A DNA stretch of 64,000 nt from UBA583 sp964429995. Lineage in GTDB: Archaea > Nanobdellota > Nanobdellia > Woesearchaeales > UBA583. The DNA lies in contig CAYSDY010000001.1 in NCBI GenBank assembly GCA_964429995.1, forward strand, positions 248,001 to 312,000, written 5' to 3'. A program made the position numbers and the translations under genes. The notes under the pieces were generated by a model. That model ran no database searches. It saw only the letters and a list, made by a program, of their open reading frames with translations, and was not told the DNA's origin. This document shows, one piece after another, positions 16,786 to 25,662 of this stretch (position 1 is its first letter; every line of letters begins with the position of its first letter).

Positions 16786-18606
16786 ATGTTTGATATTGTT
16801 TTAGGCAGAACCTTAAAGGATATGGAAAAGTATGGAAATAAAGGGACTGTTTTTATTGGAAAACAGTATGTTGAAATGGGACAAACATCTTCTTTATCTA
16901 ATCCTATATATCTTGATGTCTCAAGAGCTCATGCAATACTTGTATGTGGTAAGAGAGGGGGAGGAAAATGTCTAACGGCTGAATCAGAGATTTTATTAGA
17001 TTCTCATAAAACAATGCTTATAAAGGATATTTTTGATAAATATTCATTGAATGGTGTTAAAGAAAAAGGAGTTGATGAATATTACAAAATAAATGAAAAT
17101 TTGATTGTTAAAAGTTTTGATGTTGATAAAAAAAGATTTGTTGATAAAAGAGTTAGTCATGTTTTTAGAAGATGGATTAATGAAAAACTTGTAAAATATA
17201 TTTTTAAAACAGAAAAAGGATTAAAAAGTGTTATTGCAACAATGGATCATAAAATGCTCAATTCAGAAAATATTTCATGGATTAACTATTATAATTATTT
17301 GGATAAAAAAAATAATGAAATGATGAGTTTTACAGGGTATAATAAAGTTAATGATTCAATTGATAAATATAAAATAGTTGAGATACAAGTTTTTGAGTAT
17401 CAAGGATATGTTTATGATTTAACAGTTTGTGATACTCATAATTTTGTTGCAAATGGTATAGTTGTACATAATTCATATACTTTGGGATCTATTGCTGAGG
17501 GTTTGGCGGATATGGATGATGAAGTTGCAAAAAATCTTTCTTTTATTCTTCTTGATACTATGGGAGTTTATTGGCCTATGAAATATCCAAACCAAAAAGA
17601 TGATAAATTGCTTGAGCAATGGGGGCTTTCAGGTAAAGGATTAGATGTTATAATATATGTTCCTGGAGGATATTATTCTAAGTATAAAGAAGAAGGCATT
17701 CCTGTTGATTTTCCATTTTTCATAAAGCCTAATGAGTTATCTGTTGAGGATTGGTTGTTGGCATTTAAGCTTTCAAATGATGATGATGTTGCTGTAATAG
17801 TCCAAATGGTCATAGGAACTATGCTTGATGAAAATTGTGATTTTGACATTGATGATATAATTGTGCGGGTTGATAGGAATGAGAGGTTTGATCCTAAGAA
17901 CAAGTTAGCTGTTATTAACAGATTTGAAACTGCTAAAAGATGGGGAATATTTTCAAAGAAAGGAACATCTATAAGAGATCTTATGATAGGAGGAAAAGTT
18001 GTTATTATGGATTTGTCTGCCTATGTTGCAATGCCAGGAGGATGGGAAGTTAAATCTTTGGTTTTGGGAATTATTGCAAAAAAGATTTTTATTGAAAGAA
18101 TGCTTGTAAGAAAAAAAGAAGAAATGTTTGATATTGTAAATAAAACAAGAGTTGTTGCACAAAAAGATATAAAAGATGATTTACCAATGCCATGGCTTAT
18201 TGTTGATGAGTGTCATGAATTTTTGCCTGAAGATAGAGAAGTTCCATCAACTAAAGCATTAATGACTATATTAAGAGAAGGAAGACAACCAGGAGTTTCT
18301 TTGGTTATGGCAACACAACAGCCAGCCAAAATACATACTGATGCAATAACTCAAAGTGATATAGTAATATCACATAGAATAACTGCAAGTTTTGATTTAG
18401 AATCTTTGGATAAAATTTTTTTAAGTTATAATTCTAAAGGTGCTAAAGCATTGTTTAATTCTATGCCAAGAACAAAAGGATGTGCAATAATTATGGATGA
18501 TAAAAACGAAAGATTACATACAATGCAGGTAAAACCTAGGATAACATGGCATGGTGGTGAAGATCCTAATGCTATAAGAGAAATAAAGGATGAATATGAT
18601 TTTTAA
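16786..18606 (+). CDS. HerA/VirB4-like ATPase interrupted by a mini-intein
   Basis: The host protein (about 438 aa after splicing) is a DUF87/HerA-type P-loop ATPase. HerA forms hexameric DNA translocases, and relatives power pili or DNA transfer. The Walker A GKRGGGK-S is split after K61 by an intein spanning residues 62-229. Walker B is LIVDECHEF, and the sensor region reads VMATQQPAKIHTDAITQSD. The protein can only bind ATP after splicing, because the + 1 Ser completes the P-loop. It lies between clusters of pilin-like genes and could serve them, which is inference. No NurA is adjacent. Confidence 0.82.
   Translation: MFDIVLGRTLKDMEKYGNKGTVFIGKQYVEMGQTSSLSNPIYLDVSRAHAILVCGKRGGGKCLTAESEILLDSHKTMLIKDIFDKYSLNGVKEKGVDEYYKINENLIVKSFDVDKKRFVDKRVSHVFRRWINEKLVKYIFKTEKGLKSVIATMDHKMLNSENISWINYYNYLDKKNNEMMSFTGYNKVNDSIDKYKIVEIQVFEYQGYVYDLTVCDTHNFVANGIVVHNSYTLGSIAEGLADMDDEVAKNLSFILLDTMGVYWPMKYPNQKDDKLLEQWGLSGKGLDVIIYVPGGYYSKYKEEGIPVDFPFFIKPNELSVEDWLLAFKLSNDDDVAVIVQMVIGTMLDENCDFDIDDIIVRVDRNERFDPKNKLAVINRFETAKRWGIFSKKGTSIRDLMIGGKVVIMDLSAYVAMPGGWEVKSLVLGIIAKKIFIERMLVRKKEEMFDIVNKTRVVAQKDIKDDLPMPWLIVDECHEFLPEDREVPSTKALMTILREGRQPGVSLVMATQQPAKIHTDAITQSDIVISHRITASFDLESLDKIFLSYNSKGAKALFNSMPRTKGCAIIMDDKNERLHTMQVKPRITWHGGEDPNAIREIKDEYDF
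16969..17472 (+). mobile_element. Mini-intein (168 aa) in the P-loop of the HerA-like ATPase
   Basis: It begins with Cys (CLTAESEILL, block A), has the block B-like VIATMDHKML with His, then block F YVYDLTVCDTHNFV and block G IVVHN, ending in Asn before extein Ser. All splicing residues (Cys1, block B His, penultimate His, last Asn, +1 Ser) are present. There is no LAGLIDADG or other homing endonuclease domain, so it cannot spread by itself. The insertion site between K and S of Walker A is a classic intein hot spot. Confidence 0.92.
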
Positions 18607-18709
18607 ACAAGATTGATAAAAAATTTTAAGCAAAAGAGTTATTGTTAAGACTTTTTTAATTAAAAGAATCTTTAAGTTTTTAAATAAGGATAAATTATTT
18701 GTTTTATTT

Positions 18710-19930
18710 ATGACACGATATAAGAGTGTTAAGGATTTAATTGAATGTGTTCCAAAAGACTTGATTGAGCAGGTTAACAGAAGTTTTGAAATAATAGGAG
18801 ATATTGCAGTTATTGAGGTTGAAGAGTCTTTATCTCCTTACGTTTTAAATATAGGCAAGGCAATACTAAAAGTTAATTCAAGTATCAAAACCGTTCTTAA
18901 AAAAAAAGGAATACATCATGGAGAGTTTAGAGTACAGGATTTAGAATATGTGTGTGGAATTGAAAAATATGACACTATATATAAAGAAAATGGTGTTAGC
19001 ATTGTTTTAAATCCTTCAAAGGTTTATTTTTCAGCAAGACTATCGAATGAGAGAACAAATATTCTTAAAAATCTTGATAATAAAAGAGTTCTTGTTATGT
19101 TTTCTGGATGTGGTCCTTATAGTTTTGTGGCTTTAAAGCAGAATAAAGGCATTAATAGACTTACATCCATAGAAATAAATTCAGAGGGACATAAATATGC
19201 AATTCAAAGTTTGGAATTGAATAAAAATTTAATAAAAAAGTCAGATTATTATTTAGGTTTGATAAAATTTTTAAAGGAAAGAGACATTTTAATAAGAGAA
19301 AAAGAACTTGTGTCAAAATGTAATAATCTATTTTTATTTTTTATTAATTCTGATGTTAAAAAAGAGGTTGTAAAATTTAAACTTAAGATGTTTGATAAGA
19401 ACATTGATTTTTATGATAATGAATTATTAACAGCATTAAATCTTAAGAAATTTAATGATTTATTGATGTTAAGAAAAGATAGGGAAATTTTTTTAAATCT
19501 TGATGCTTTATATGATAAAGATTTAAAGTATATTTTATTATTATTTTTGGATTTTGATTTTATATGTATGATTGATGGAAAAAAATATAAACTGACTACG
19601 TATCTTGAAAAAAACTACATTATTTGCTATCTTTTAGGTTATGTCTGGAAGGAAATAGAAAAATATGATGAGATATTTATGCCTTTACCTAAAGATGCAT
19701 ATCATTTTCTTGATAGTGCATTTAAAGTTGCATCAAATAATTGCTTAATTCATATGTATGATTTTGTAAAAGAGGAAGATTTTCCTATGGAAACAGAAAA
19801 TAAAGTTATTGAATTTGCTAAAAAATGCAATAGAAAGGTTAAAATAATTAGTGTTAGAAAAGTCGGTCAGTATTCACCTAGAAAATATAGGGTTTGTTGT
19901 GATTTTAAAATTGATGATGTCAATTGTTAG
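18710..19930 (+). CDS. trm5: tRNA (guanine37-N1)-methyltransferase Trm5-like, with a large insertion
   Basis: Class I SAM methyltransferase that methylates G37 next to the anticodon. The N-terminal D2 region carries GIHHGEFRVQDLEYVCG, then a SNERTNIL motif. The SAM motif is VLVMFSGCGPYSFVALK (127-143) with SIEINSEGHKYA. The motif that normally follows within 25 residues, DEIFMPLPKDAYHFLD, appears only at about 320. Residues 175-312 are therefore an insertion of roughly 110 extra residues, hydrophobic and lysine-rich, that I cannot identify. Total 406 aa against about 330-350 usual. It is convergent and overlaps the next gene by 11 bp. Confidence 0.78.
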   Translation: MTRYKSVKDLIECVPKDLIEQVNRSFEIIGDIAVIEVEESLSPYVLNIGKAILKVNSSIKTVLKKKGIHHGEFRVQDLEYVCGIEKYDTIYKENGVSIVLNPSKVYFSARLSNERTNILKNLDNKRVLVMFSGCGPYSFVALKQNKGINRLTSIEINSEGHKYAIQSLELNKNLIKKSDYYLGLIKFLKERDILIREKELVSKCNNLFLFFINSDVKKEVVKFKLKMFDKNIDFYDNELLTALNLKKFNDLLMLRKDREIFLNLDALYDKDLKYILLLFLDFDFICMIDGKKYKLTTYLEKNYIICYLLGYVWKEIEKYDEIFMPLPKDAYHFLDSAFKVASNNCLIHMYDFVKEEDFPMETENKVIEFAKKCNRKVKIISVRKVGQYSPRKYRVCCDFKIDDVNC

Positions 19931-20927
19931 AAGTATTTACACATTCTATTGGTGGTACTTTTATTTTTAAAAATTGTGCTTGCATACTTAATTCGTATCT
20001 CTTATTTACTCTGTTTTTGAGTCCTTTTATGTTATTGGGATTTTCTTTTAAGTATCTTGTAAATTTTGATTGAAGGTATTCATCACTTATTTGTTTATCC
20101 TTAAGTTTTTTCATATAAGCTGTTGCACTATCTTTTCCATTATATGGTACATGTGTTTGAACTAGTTTTTGCATACTGGATGCTCCTTCTTGAATTATAC
20201 AATCGCAAAGGTATGATATGAGTCGTGGATCATTTGCTATTTTATCAGGAAAGTTGTTTTTTTTTAATGTGTTAATTGCAACATTTATTATTTCTTTGTT
20301 ATACCAGTCTACTTGAGCTCTTATTAAATTTTCTGGATTATTTTTAGCAACTTTTTTCCATTCATCTATATTGTTTTTGTTTGATAAAAAGTTTTTTAAT
20401 TCTTGCATGTTCATATTTTTATCATACTTTAGTCCTAAACATTCTGCATAATTTTGGTAAAAATTTACTGCTTTAGCATTTGAATTCAATCCAAAATTAC
20501 CGTATGAGATTGTATTACCAGTATCTAATGCACATGTTGCAAGACCAGTTATGAGTTTTATACTGTGTCCAGTTTCTCCTGAGGAAGTTACCCAGTATGG
20601 TGTGTATCTTATGTCTAAATCTTTTAGATTTTCTGAATGTATAACAAGATCTTGTAATACATAATCAGAGATTGATGTATCTTCAACTTTTTCATCTGAA
20701 GATGAAAAATCATCATTTAAGGCATTTGTTTGTAAAAATTCTAAAAAAAGATTTATATCATCACAGAACTTTCCTGTTAATCTACATAACTCGCTATCTT
20801 GGAGTTGAGAACTCGTATTAATTCCTGTTTTTGTTTTTTGATATATGTTGAATATGTTAGGAATAACAAGAATGATGGTTAATATGAATAAGATTGCAAT
20901 AACAATCTTTGTCAAACTTAATTCCAT
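19920..20927 (-). CDS. Membrane-anchored lysozyme-like protein (SYGxFGLNS type)
   Basis: One N-terminal transmembrane helix (residues 6-25) leads to an outside domain. The stretch SSGETGHS followed by GNTISYGNFGLNSNAKAVNFYQNY resembles the core of phage- and VgrG-associated muralytic domains, where a Glu and an SYGxxQ/GLxS loop are conserved. Later a WKKVAKNNPENLIRAQVDWYNKEI helix fits the same fold. Cysteines in LCRLTGKFC and CDCI may form disulfides. Archaea lack murein, so the target could be bacterial wall, pseudomurein-like polymer or host glycan. The family call is tentative. It follows the preceding membrane-protein gene closely. Confidence 0.45.
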   Translation of the reverse strand: MELSLTKIVIAILFILTIILVIPNIFNIYQKTKTGINTSSQLQDSELCRLTGKFCDDINLFLEFLQTNALNDDFSSSDEKVEDTSISDYVLQDLVIHSENLKDLDIRYTPYWVTSSGETGHSIKLITGLATCALDTGNTISYGNFGLNSNAKAVNFYQNYAECLGLKYDKNMNMQELKNFLSNKNNIDEWKKVAKNNPENLIRAQVDWYNKEIINVAINTLKKNNFPDKIANDPRLISYLCDCIIQEGASSMQKLVQTHVPYNGKDSATAYMKKLKDKQISDEYLQSKFTRYLKENPNNIKGLKNRVNKRYELSMQAQFLKIKVPPIECVNTSNN

Positions 20928-20930
20928 TTA

Positions 20931-22400
20931 TCATCCCCTAATTATAGGAAAACCTTTAAAGAATCGTTTTATTTTCCCATTATGCTTTATTTCTATTTCA
21001 AGGTCTGGAATTTTTATATCTCCAAGAACACCTTTAGAATTTATAAGCATAAATCCTAGTATTCTTGTTTCATTAAGTTCCATTTTTTTAAAATTCCAAA
21101 CCAATTTGTATTGAGCTTCTCCTTTTAATACATGATTTGGTTTAGTTAAAAGGAAAGAATCTTCTTCTATGTTAAGGTATCTTGGCATTCTAAAGATTAC
21201 TTTTATTTCGTCAAGTTTTTCTGCTTTAAAATTTTCAAAATCAATTTTTATTTTAAGGGATTTTACTCCTTCATGTTTTACTTTACTTATATTATATATT
21301 TTGGTTTGAATGTATAGAGGATTTGAATTTTTTTTTATGTAGATATAGACTAATATGCTAATTAATGCTATGATTAGTATATATATGGCAAAATAATTGT
21401 ATGAGTATGTTATTGTTGTTTTTTCTGCTGGATTGAGCGATTTATGAAAAAAAATCTTATTATCTTGCCTAAAGTATTCGTTGTCTGATGTAAGTAAAAA
21501 ATCACCAAATGTTTTGTTTATTGGATATGTGAAATTGCTAATAACATTTCCTTTGTTTTCAAGTTCTATGGTAGTAGTTTTTTGAAAGATTGTTTTTTCT
21601 AAAAAAACATTGTAATCTATTTTTTCGTATTTGTCGATTTCTATAAATTTTTCGTAATTCCATTCCAAAACCATTCCAGAATCCATTTCTTTTAATCTTA
21701 AAACTATTCTTATAGGGTATATTCCTGGCTTTATTGTTGATGGAATATTATATTCAAATATTTTGTAATTATTCCTGTTTGTAAATTTTTCATTATAATT
21801 GGCTATGTTTTTATCTATCTCAAGTCTTATATCACAGATTTCTTCATCTATATTTTCTGATTTTATTGCAAAATTAAATGGTCTTGATGATGAGATTGCA
21901 CTGGTTGGAAATTCAACTATAAAATTTTTCTTATTATCGCTTCTTTTTGATTCTATTTCAAGTTTAAGACTGATATTTTCATTTTCTCCCTTAATTTCTA
22001 CAGGAAATTCAAATGTACCTATGTAATTGTCTTTTTTTGATATTTTTATTGTGCTTGAACTTTCTACATCAGTTTTGTAATTTAGTTCGTTATTTGATTT
22101 TATGTTGAGTAGTATTGTTTTGCTTTTAAACCCTTCTAATATAAAAATTTCTTCACTTCCTTTTATTTCCCAGCCAACAACATCAGTATTGCTTATTTGA
22201 ATTTTTTGTGGATTTTTTATATTACTTGTTATTTTTATTGAAAATGTTATTGAATCTTCTGAATTGTATGTTACTTTTTTTATGGAATCTATTTCCATAG
22301 TATAGTCTGCATTATTACTGTATACTGTTGAAAATGCTATTTCTAAAAAACAGAATAAAGTAAAGACATAGATTAGCAAAACTTTATAATTCGTCTTCAT
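20931..22400 (-). CDS. Single-pass membrane protein with Ig-like ectodomain, about 489 aa
   Basis: From ATG 22400 the protein starts MKTNYKVLLIYVF with a cleavable signal peptide ending near AFS. About 310 residues of beta-sandwich-like sequence follow (NPQKIQISNTDVVGWEI..., IPSTIKPGIYPIRIVL). A transmembrane helix (YFAIYILIIALISILVYIYI) precedes a cytoplasmic-side beta domain of about 120 residues. Two ATGs slightly upstream (22409, 22406) are alternatives. The start lies inside the end of the TFB gene, so it is co-transcribed with it. I recognise no catalytic motif. Confidence 0.7.
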   Translation of the reverse strand: MKTNYKVLLIYVFTLFCFLEIAFSTVYSNNADYTMEIDSIKKVTYNSEDSITFSIKITSNIKNPQKIQISNTDVVGWEIKGSEEIFILEGFKSKTILLNIKSNNELNYKTDVESSSTIKISKKDNYIGTFEFPVEIKGENENISLKLEIESKRSDNKKNFIVEFPTSAISSSRPFNFAIKSENIDEEICDIRLEIDKNIANYNEKFTNRNNYKIFEYNIPSTIKPGIYPIRIVLRLKEMDSGMVLEWNYEKFIEIDKYEKIDYNVFLEKTIFQKTTTIELENKGNVISNFTYPINKTFGDFLLTSDNEYFRQDNKIFFHKSLNPAEKTTITYSYNYFAIYILIIALISILVYIYIKKNSNPLYIQTKIYNISKVKHEGVKSLKIKIDFENFKAEKLDEIKVIFRMPRYLNIEEDSFLLTKPNHVLKGEAQYKLVWNFKKMELNETRILGFMLINSKGVLGDIKIPDLEIEIKHNGKIKRFFKGFPIIRG

Positions 22401-23340
22401 CTTCATCATCCCTTTCCTTGTTTTTTGCTTTGATTTTTTTTATTTCATCTTCAAGGTTTAGCTTGTGAATGATTTCTTTGTACCTGTTTCTTATTGTCAC
22501 CTCTGTTACTCCAGATACTTCTGAGATATCTCTTTGTGTACGTCTTTCTCCTTCTAAAAGTCCAGCTATATAAAGAGCCGCTGCTGCTATTCCTATTGGC
22601 CCTCTGCCTGATGTAAGTTCAAGTGATAATGCTTGGGATAGTATTTCTATTCCTCTTGATTGGGTTTCTGCAGAATAATTTAGGACAGATGCAAATCTTG
22701 ATATGTAATCAACAGGGTTTGATGGGAGAATTTTTATTCTTAATTCACGTGTTACATATCTATAACTTCTTCCTATTTCTTTTTTGTCAATTCCTGATGC
22801 TTCTGATATTTCATCTAATGTTCTTGGTATATTTTGTCTTCTACATGCAGCATATATTACTCCAGCTACAACAGATTCTATACTTCTTCCTCGTACAAGA
22901 TTTTTTTGTACAGCTTCTGTGTATATTTTTCCTGCTTCTTCTTCTATTGATGTTGGCAAATTTAAATATGAAGATAATCTTCTTAGTTCTCCTAATGCAA
23001 TTTTAAGATTTTTTTCCATGACTGTTGAAAGTCTTTTTTGCCATCTTTTTAACCTTTGAAGCTTATATTTTTGTTTTTTGTCAAGAGAATATGTGTCAAG
23101 ATCAGAACCTATTGTTGTTCCCATTCCAAGATCGTATTTAGTATAAGATGTTGGAGCACCAGATCTTTTCATCTCTGAATCATCATCTTCTTCAAAATCT
23201 CTCCACTCTTTTCCCAAAGAAATATTTCTGCTATCAATAACCAAACCACAGGACCTACAGATTATTTCTCCTTTCTCTTTGTTATTGAAGAGATTTGTGC
23301 TTCCACATTCGGGGCATTTTTTAATATTCTCATTAACCAT
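22384..23340 (-). CDS. tfb: Transcription initiation factor TFB
   Basis: Archaeal TFIIB homologue that bridges TBP-DNA and RNA polymerase. The zinc ribbon uses C9, C12, C28 and C31. The B-reader/linker region contains RSGAPTSYTKYDLGMGT. Two cyclin-like repeats follow (about 105-200 and 205-295), each with its helix-turn-helix, e.g. RTLDEISEASGIDKKEIGRSYRYV and RTQRDISEVSGVTEVTIRNRYKEI. An acidic tail DDEDEDEL ends the protein. Length 318 aa is typical. It is transcribed toward the membrane-protein gene that overlaps its stop. Confidence 0.97.
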   Translation of the reverse strand: MVNENIKKCPECGSTNLFNNKEKGEIICRSCGLVIDSRNISLGKEWRDFEEDDDSEMKRSGAPTSYTKYDLGMGTTIGSDLDTYSLDKKQKYKLQRLKRWQKRLSTVMEKNLKIALGELRRLSSYLNLPTSIEEEAGKIYTEAVQKNLVRGRSIESVVAGVIYAACRRQNIPRTLDEISEASGIDKKEIGRSYRYVTRELRIKILPSNPVDYISRFASVLNYSAETQSRGIEILSQALSLELTSGRGPIGIAAAALYIAGLLEGERRTQRDISEVSGVTEVTIRNRYKEIIHKLNLEDEIKKIKAKNKERDDEDEDEL

Positions 23341-23432
23341 TTTGTTTTATAGAAAAATTTTTAAATTCTAATAAAAATAATAAAAACTATTATTAAAAAT
23401 ATTTGTAATTATTAAAGAGTTAAAAAAGATTA

Positions 23433-23633
23433 TTACTCTTTTGCTATAAGAATATCTCCCTCATTTATTGTTTTTCTTCCTGAATGAGAGGATATTTTTG
23501 AAGCTTTTACTGATATGTCATATATATAGCTTTCAAGTATTTTTTTTAATTCTTTTTTTGCATCTTCTGATACTCTTTCTGCTCCTTTGTCTTTCATTAA
23601 GTTTTCAAGTGCTGATAATGGCAATCCTCCCAT
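23433..23633 (-). CDS. Archaeal histone (second of a pair)
   Basis: The protein is 66 aa with one histone fold: LPLSALENLMKDKGAERVSEDAKKELKKIL, a long central helix, and SSHSGRKTINEGDILIAKE, the conserved loop-2 and alpha-3. It wraps and compacts DNA as homo- or heterodimers. It follows the other histone gene by 1 bp, so both are made from one transcript and may heterodimerise. The usual N-terminal RR or KR is absent here (MGG start). Confidence 0.93.
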   Translation of the reverse strand: MGGLPLSALENLMKDKGAERVSEDAKKELKKILESYIYDISVKASKISSHSGRKTINEGDILIAKE

Positions 23634-23634
23634 T

Positions 23635-23865
23635 TTATAATTCTCCTTTGATTTGATTGTAGGCTAATGTCAAATCTTTAGCTTTAATTGTTTTTCTGCC
23701 AGAATGTTCAGCTATAAGATTTGCTTTTCTTATTACTTTTTCTGTTAAATCGTCCAATAATTCTGCTGTTGCTATTTTTGCATTTTTTGATACTCTTTTC
23801 CCAGTATTTTCCTGTATTATCTTGCCTATTGGGGCATATGGAAGAATATTTTCTCTTTTAGCCAT
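23635..23865 (-). CDS. Archaeal histone (first of a pair)
   Basis: 76 aa. The fold is LPYAPIGKIIQENTGKRVSKNAKIATAELL, a central helix, then IAEHSGRKTIKAKDLTLAYNQI, all canonical histone-fold elements. A short lysine-containing tail (KGEL) follows. It is promoter-proximal in the two-histone operon. The sequence differs enough from its neighbour for each to have its own dimer preferences. Confidence 0.95.
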   Translation of the reverse strand: MAKRENILPYAPIGKIIQENTGKRVSKNAKIATAELLDDLTEKVIRKANLIAEHSGRKTIKAKDLTLAYNQIKGEL

Positions 23866-23928
23866 ATATCTTATGATTATTTGTTATTTAAAAATTTTTC
23901 TTATTTTGTGTCTGTGGTTATATGTTTT

Positions 23929-25500
23929 TTATTTATAAAGAAAACAGATACCATAATCAATATTAGCATAATCTCCCATCATTAGGTTACATGCATATAG
24001 AGATATGTAGTTACATTGTGCTTTGTATTTGTGATGATTTTGTAATAGTATCCAAGTTCCACCGTATCTGTTACAGTTACCTTGCCAAGGACCTAATGGA
24101 TAAACTGAACCGGAACATGCTTGAGTATTACAGCTGTCGTAAGAAGACTTATATCCAAGAGCCTTTTCACAAACTCTTAGATCAGTAGCTCCTTCTATGT
24201 AAACACCACTTGAATGCATATAACGAACCGCACAATTTAGATAGTTATATTGAATCCCCCCTCCACAGGCTTGACTACATCTGTCATAAGCAGGAGTAAA
24301 CCAGTAACAGCTTGAAAGACAACTTTGTGTTGTTGCAGGTTTTGAGCCTGAGCAATAATAATCTGGGATTACTGCACCATTTTGTCTTATACAATAAACA
24401 GGTCTATTTTGGGTTCCATAACCGCATAAATTATTGCAACTACTCCATGAGCCAATACTCCAACTACAACTTCCTGTATGGCAACTTTGTGATGTTGCGG
24501 GTTTTGAACCAGAACAATAATAGTCTGGTATTATTGCACCATTTTGATTTGTACAATAAACAGGTCTGTATTGTGTTCCAGAACCACAAAGGGTGCTACA
24601 ACTTTCCCATGAGCCAGTATTCCAACTACAACTTACACTGCAACCTTGTGATGTTGCAGGTTTTGTTGATGGATTGCAATAACTGTTATCAACTACAGCT
24701 CCATCATGTGATCTTGTACATGTAACACTTCTTGTCTGAGTTCCTGAACCACATAGAGCACTACAGCTACCCCATGAGCCTGTACTCCATACAAAATTTC
24801 CACATTGAGCTGTTCCATAACAATACTGATAAGCACCACAGTCCCCTAAAACTTCATCATTATAATTTACACAGTTTCCACCACCCGCTCCGCAGTTAAA
24901 ATGTTTCAATATCTTTGTTTTAAGTCCTGAACATGTATAATAATCACTGTTTCTGCAATCTGTTGTTGAAACAACTGTATATTTGCAATCTGCACTAAGT
25001 GAACCTGTTATATCACAATAATAATTCCTATTATCTCTTAAAAACTGATTGTTCGCATTACAATATCCCCAGCCATCAGCAGGACATTTAGCCTGTGCTC
25101 CCTGATATACAGGTGTGCCTTTTACATATAGACCTGATGTAGTCAGTTTTGCTATGTTGTTTGCTGAAGAATCCTTAAATAAGATACCTTTTTCTGCTGG
25201 AAAAGAACTTGTCTGAAATATCTTGTTTAATGGAGCATCTTTTGAATTAAAATAGATGGCATCATTTATCTTAAAAGATCTTAAGGCTGGATTGTTACCC
25301 ACATTATTTTTTCCCATGATAAAAACATCACCATCCTTATCAAGTAAAAACACAGTATTGTTAGAATCATCCTTTACTTCAAACCAGTTGTGATTAAAGT
25401 CAATTCCACAAACATTAAAACTGCTAGAATAAGTAAAATTTGAACCGATACAAATATACAAAATAAACAATGTTGATAAGAAAATAAATTTAAAATTCAT
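23929..25500 (-). CDS. Secreted/surface protein with thrombospondin type 1-like repeats
   Basis: From ATG 25500 the protein begins MNFKFIFLSTLFILYICIGS, a signal peptide. Upstream in-frame ATGs up to 25563 give an implausible tyrosine-rich leader. The N-terminal third has beta-type sequence with a GLYVKGTPVYQG turn like surface or fibre proteins, then a cysteine-rich spacer. Residues about 240-430 carry three clear TSP1-like repeats (WxxGSWxSCxxLCGxGTQ.R.V.C) and a fourth degenerate one (RCSQACGGG). The C-terminus has more cysteine pairs. It is probably a disulfide-stabilised adhesin. TSP1 repeats are typical of animal matrix proteins and complement. Confidence 0.78.
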   Translation of the reverse strand: MNFKFIFLSTLFILYICIGSNFTYSSSFNVCGIDFNHNWFEVKDDSNNTVFLLDKDGDVFIMGKNNVGNNPALRSFKINDAIYFNSKDAPLNKIFQTSSFPAEKGILFKDSSANNIAKLTTSGLYVKGTPVYQGAQAKCPADGWGYCNANNQFLRDNRNYYCDITGSLSADCKYTVVSTTDCRNSDYYTCSGLKTKILKHFNCGAGGGNCVNYNDEVLGDCGAYQYCYGTAQCGNFVWSTGSWGSCSALCGSGTQTRSVTCTRSHDGAVVDNSYCNPSTKPATSQGCSVSCSWNTGSWESCSTLCGSGTQYRPVYCTNQNGAIIPDYYCSGSKPATSQSCHTGSCSWSIGSWSSCNNLCGYGTQNRPVYCIRQNGAVIPDYYCSGSKPATTQSCLSSCYWFTPAYDRCSQACGGGIQYNYLNCAVRYMHSSGVYIEGATDLRVCEKALGYKSSYDSCNTQACSGSVYPLGPWQGNCNRYGGTWILLQNHHKYKAQCNYISLYACNLMMGDYANIDYGICFLYK

Positions 25501-25662
25501 AAAATAATAATAATAAAATATTTTAATAAAATCTATTTTCATTTGTAAGTAATAAAAAAGCATATTGGTAAAAACTATCTAAGATGTTTGTATTAAAACG
25601 CTATAAAGCTTAGAAATTTTTTTGTGATTTTTTCTAAGCAAAAATATTTAAAGAGGGAAAAA

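Noticed and set aside
22623..23059. Long forward-strand frames opposite TFB
   Set aside because: They are antisense shadows of a strongly conserved gene, with leucine/phenylalanine-rich composition and no homology.
24312..24725. 137-codon forward frame opposite the thrombospondin-repeat protein
   Set aside because: Its repeat structure mirrors the repeats of the reverse-strand gene. It has no start signal or recognisable domain.
25500..25563. N-terminal extension of the thrombospondin-repeat protein (from 25563)
   Set aside because: The added leader is Tyr/Phe-rich and precedes a perfect signal peptide that starts at ATG 25500.
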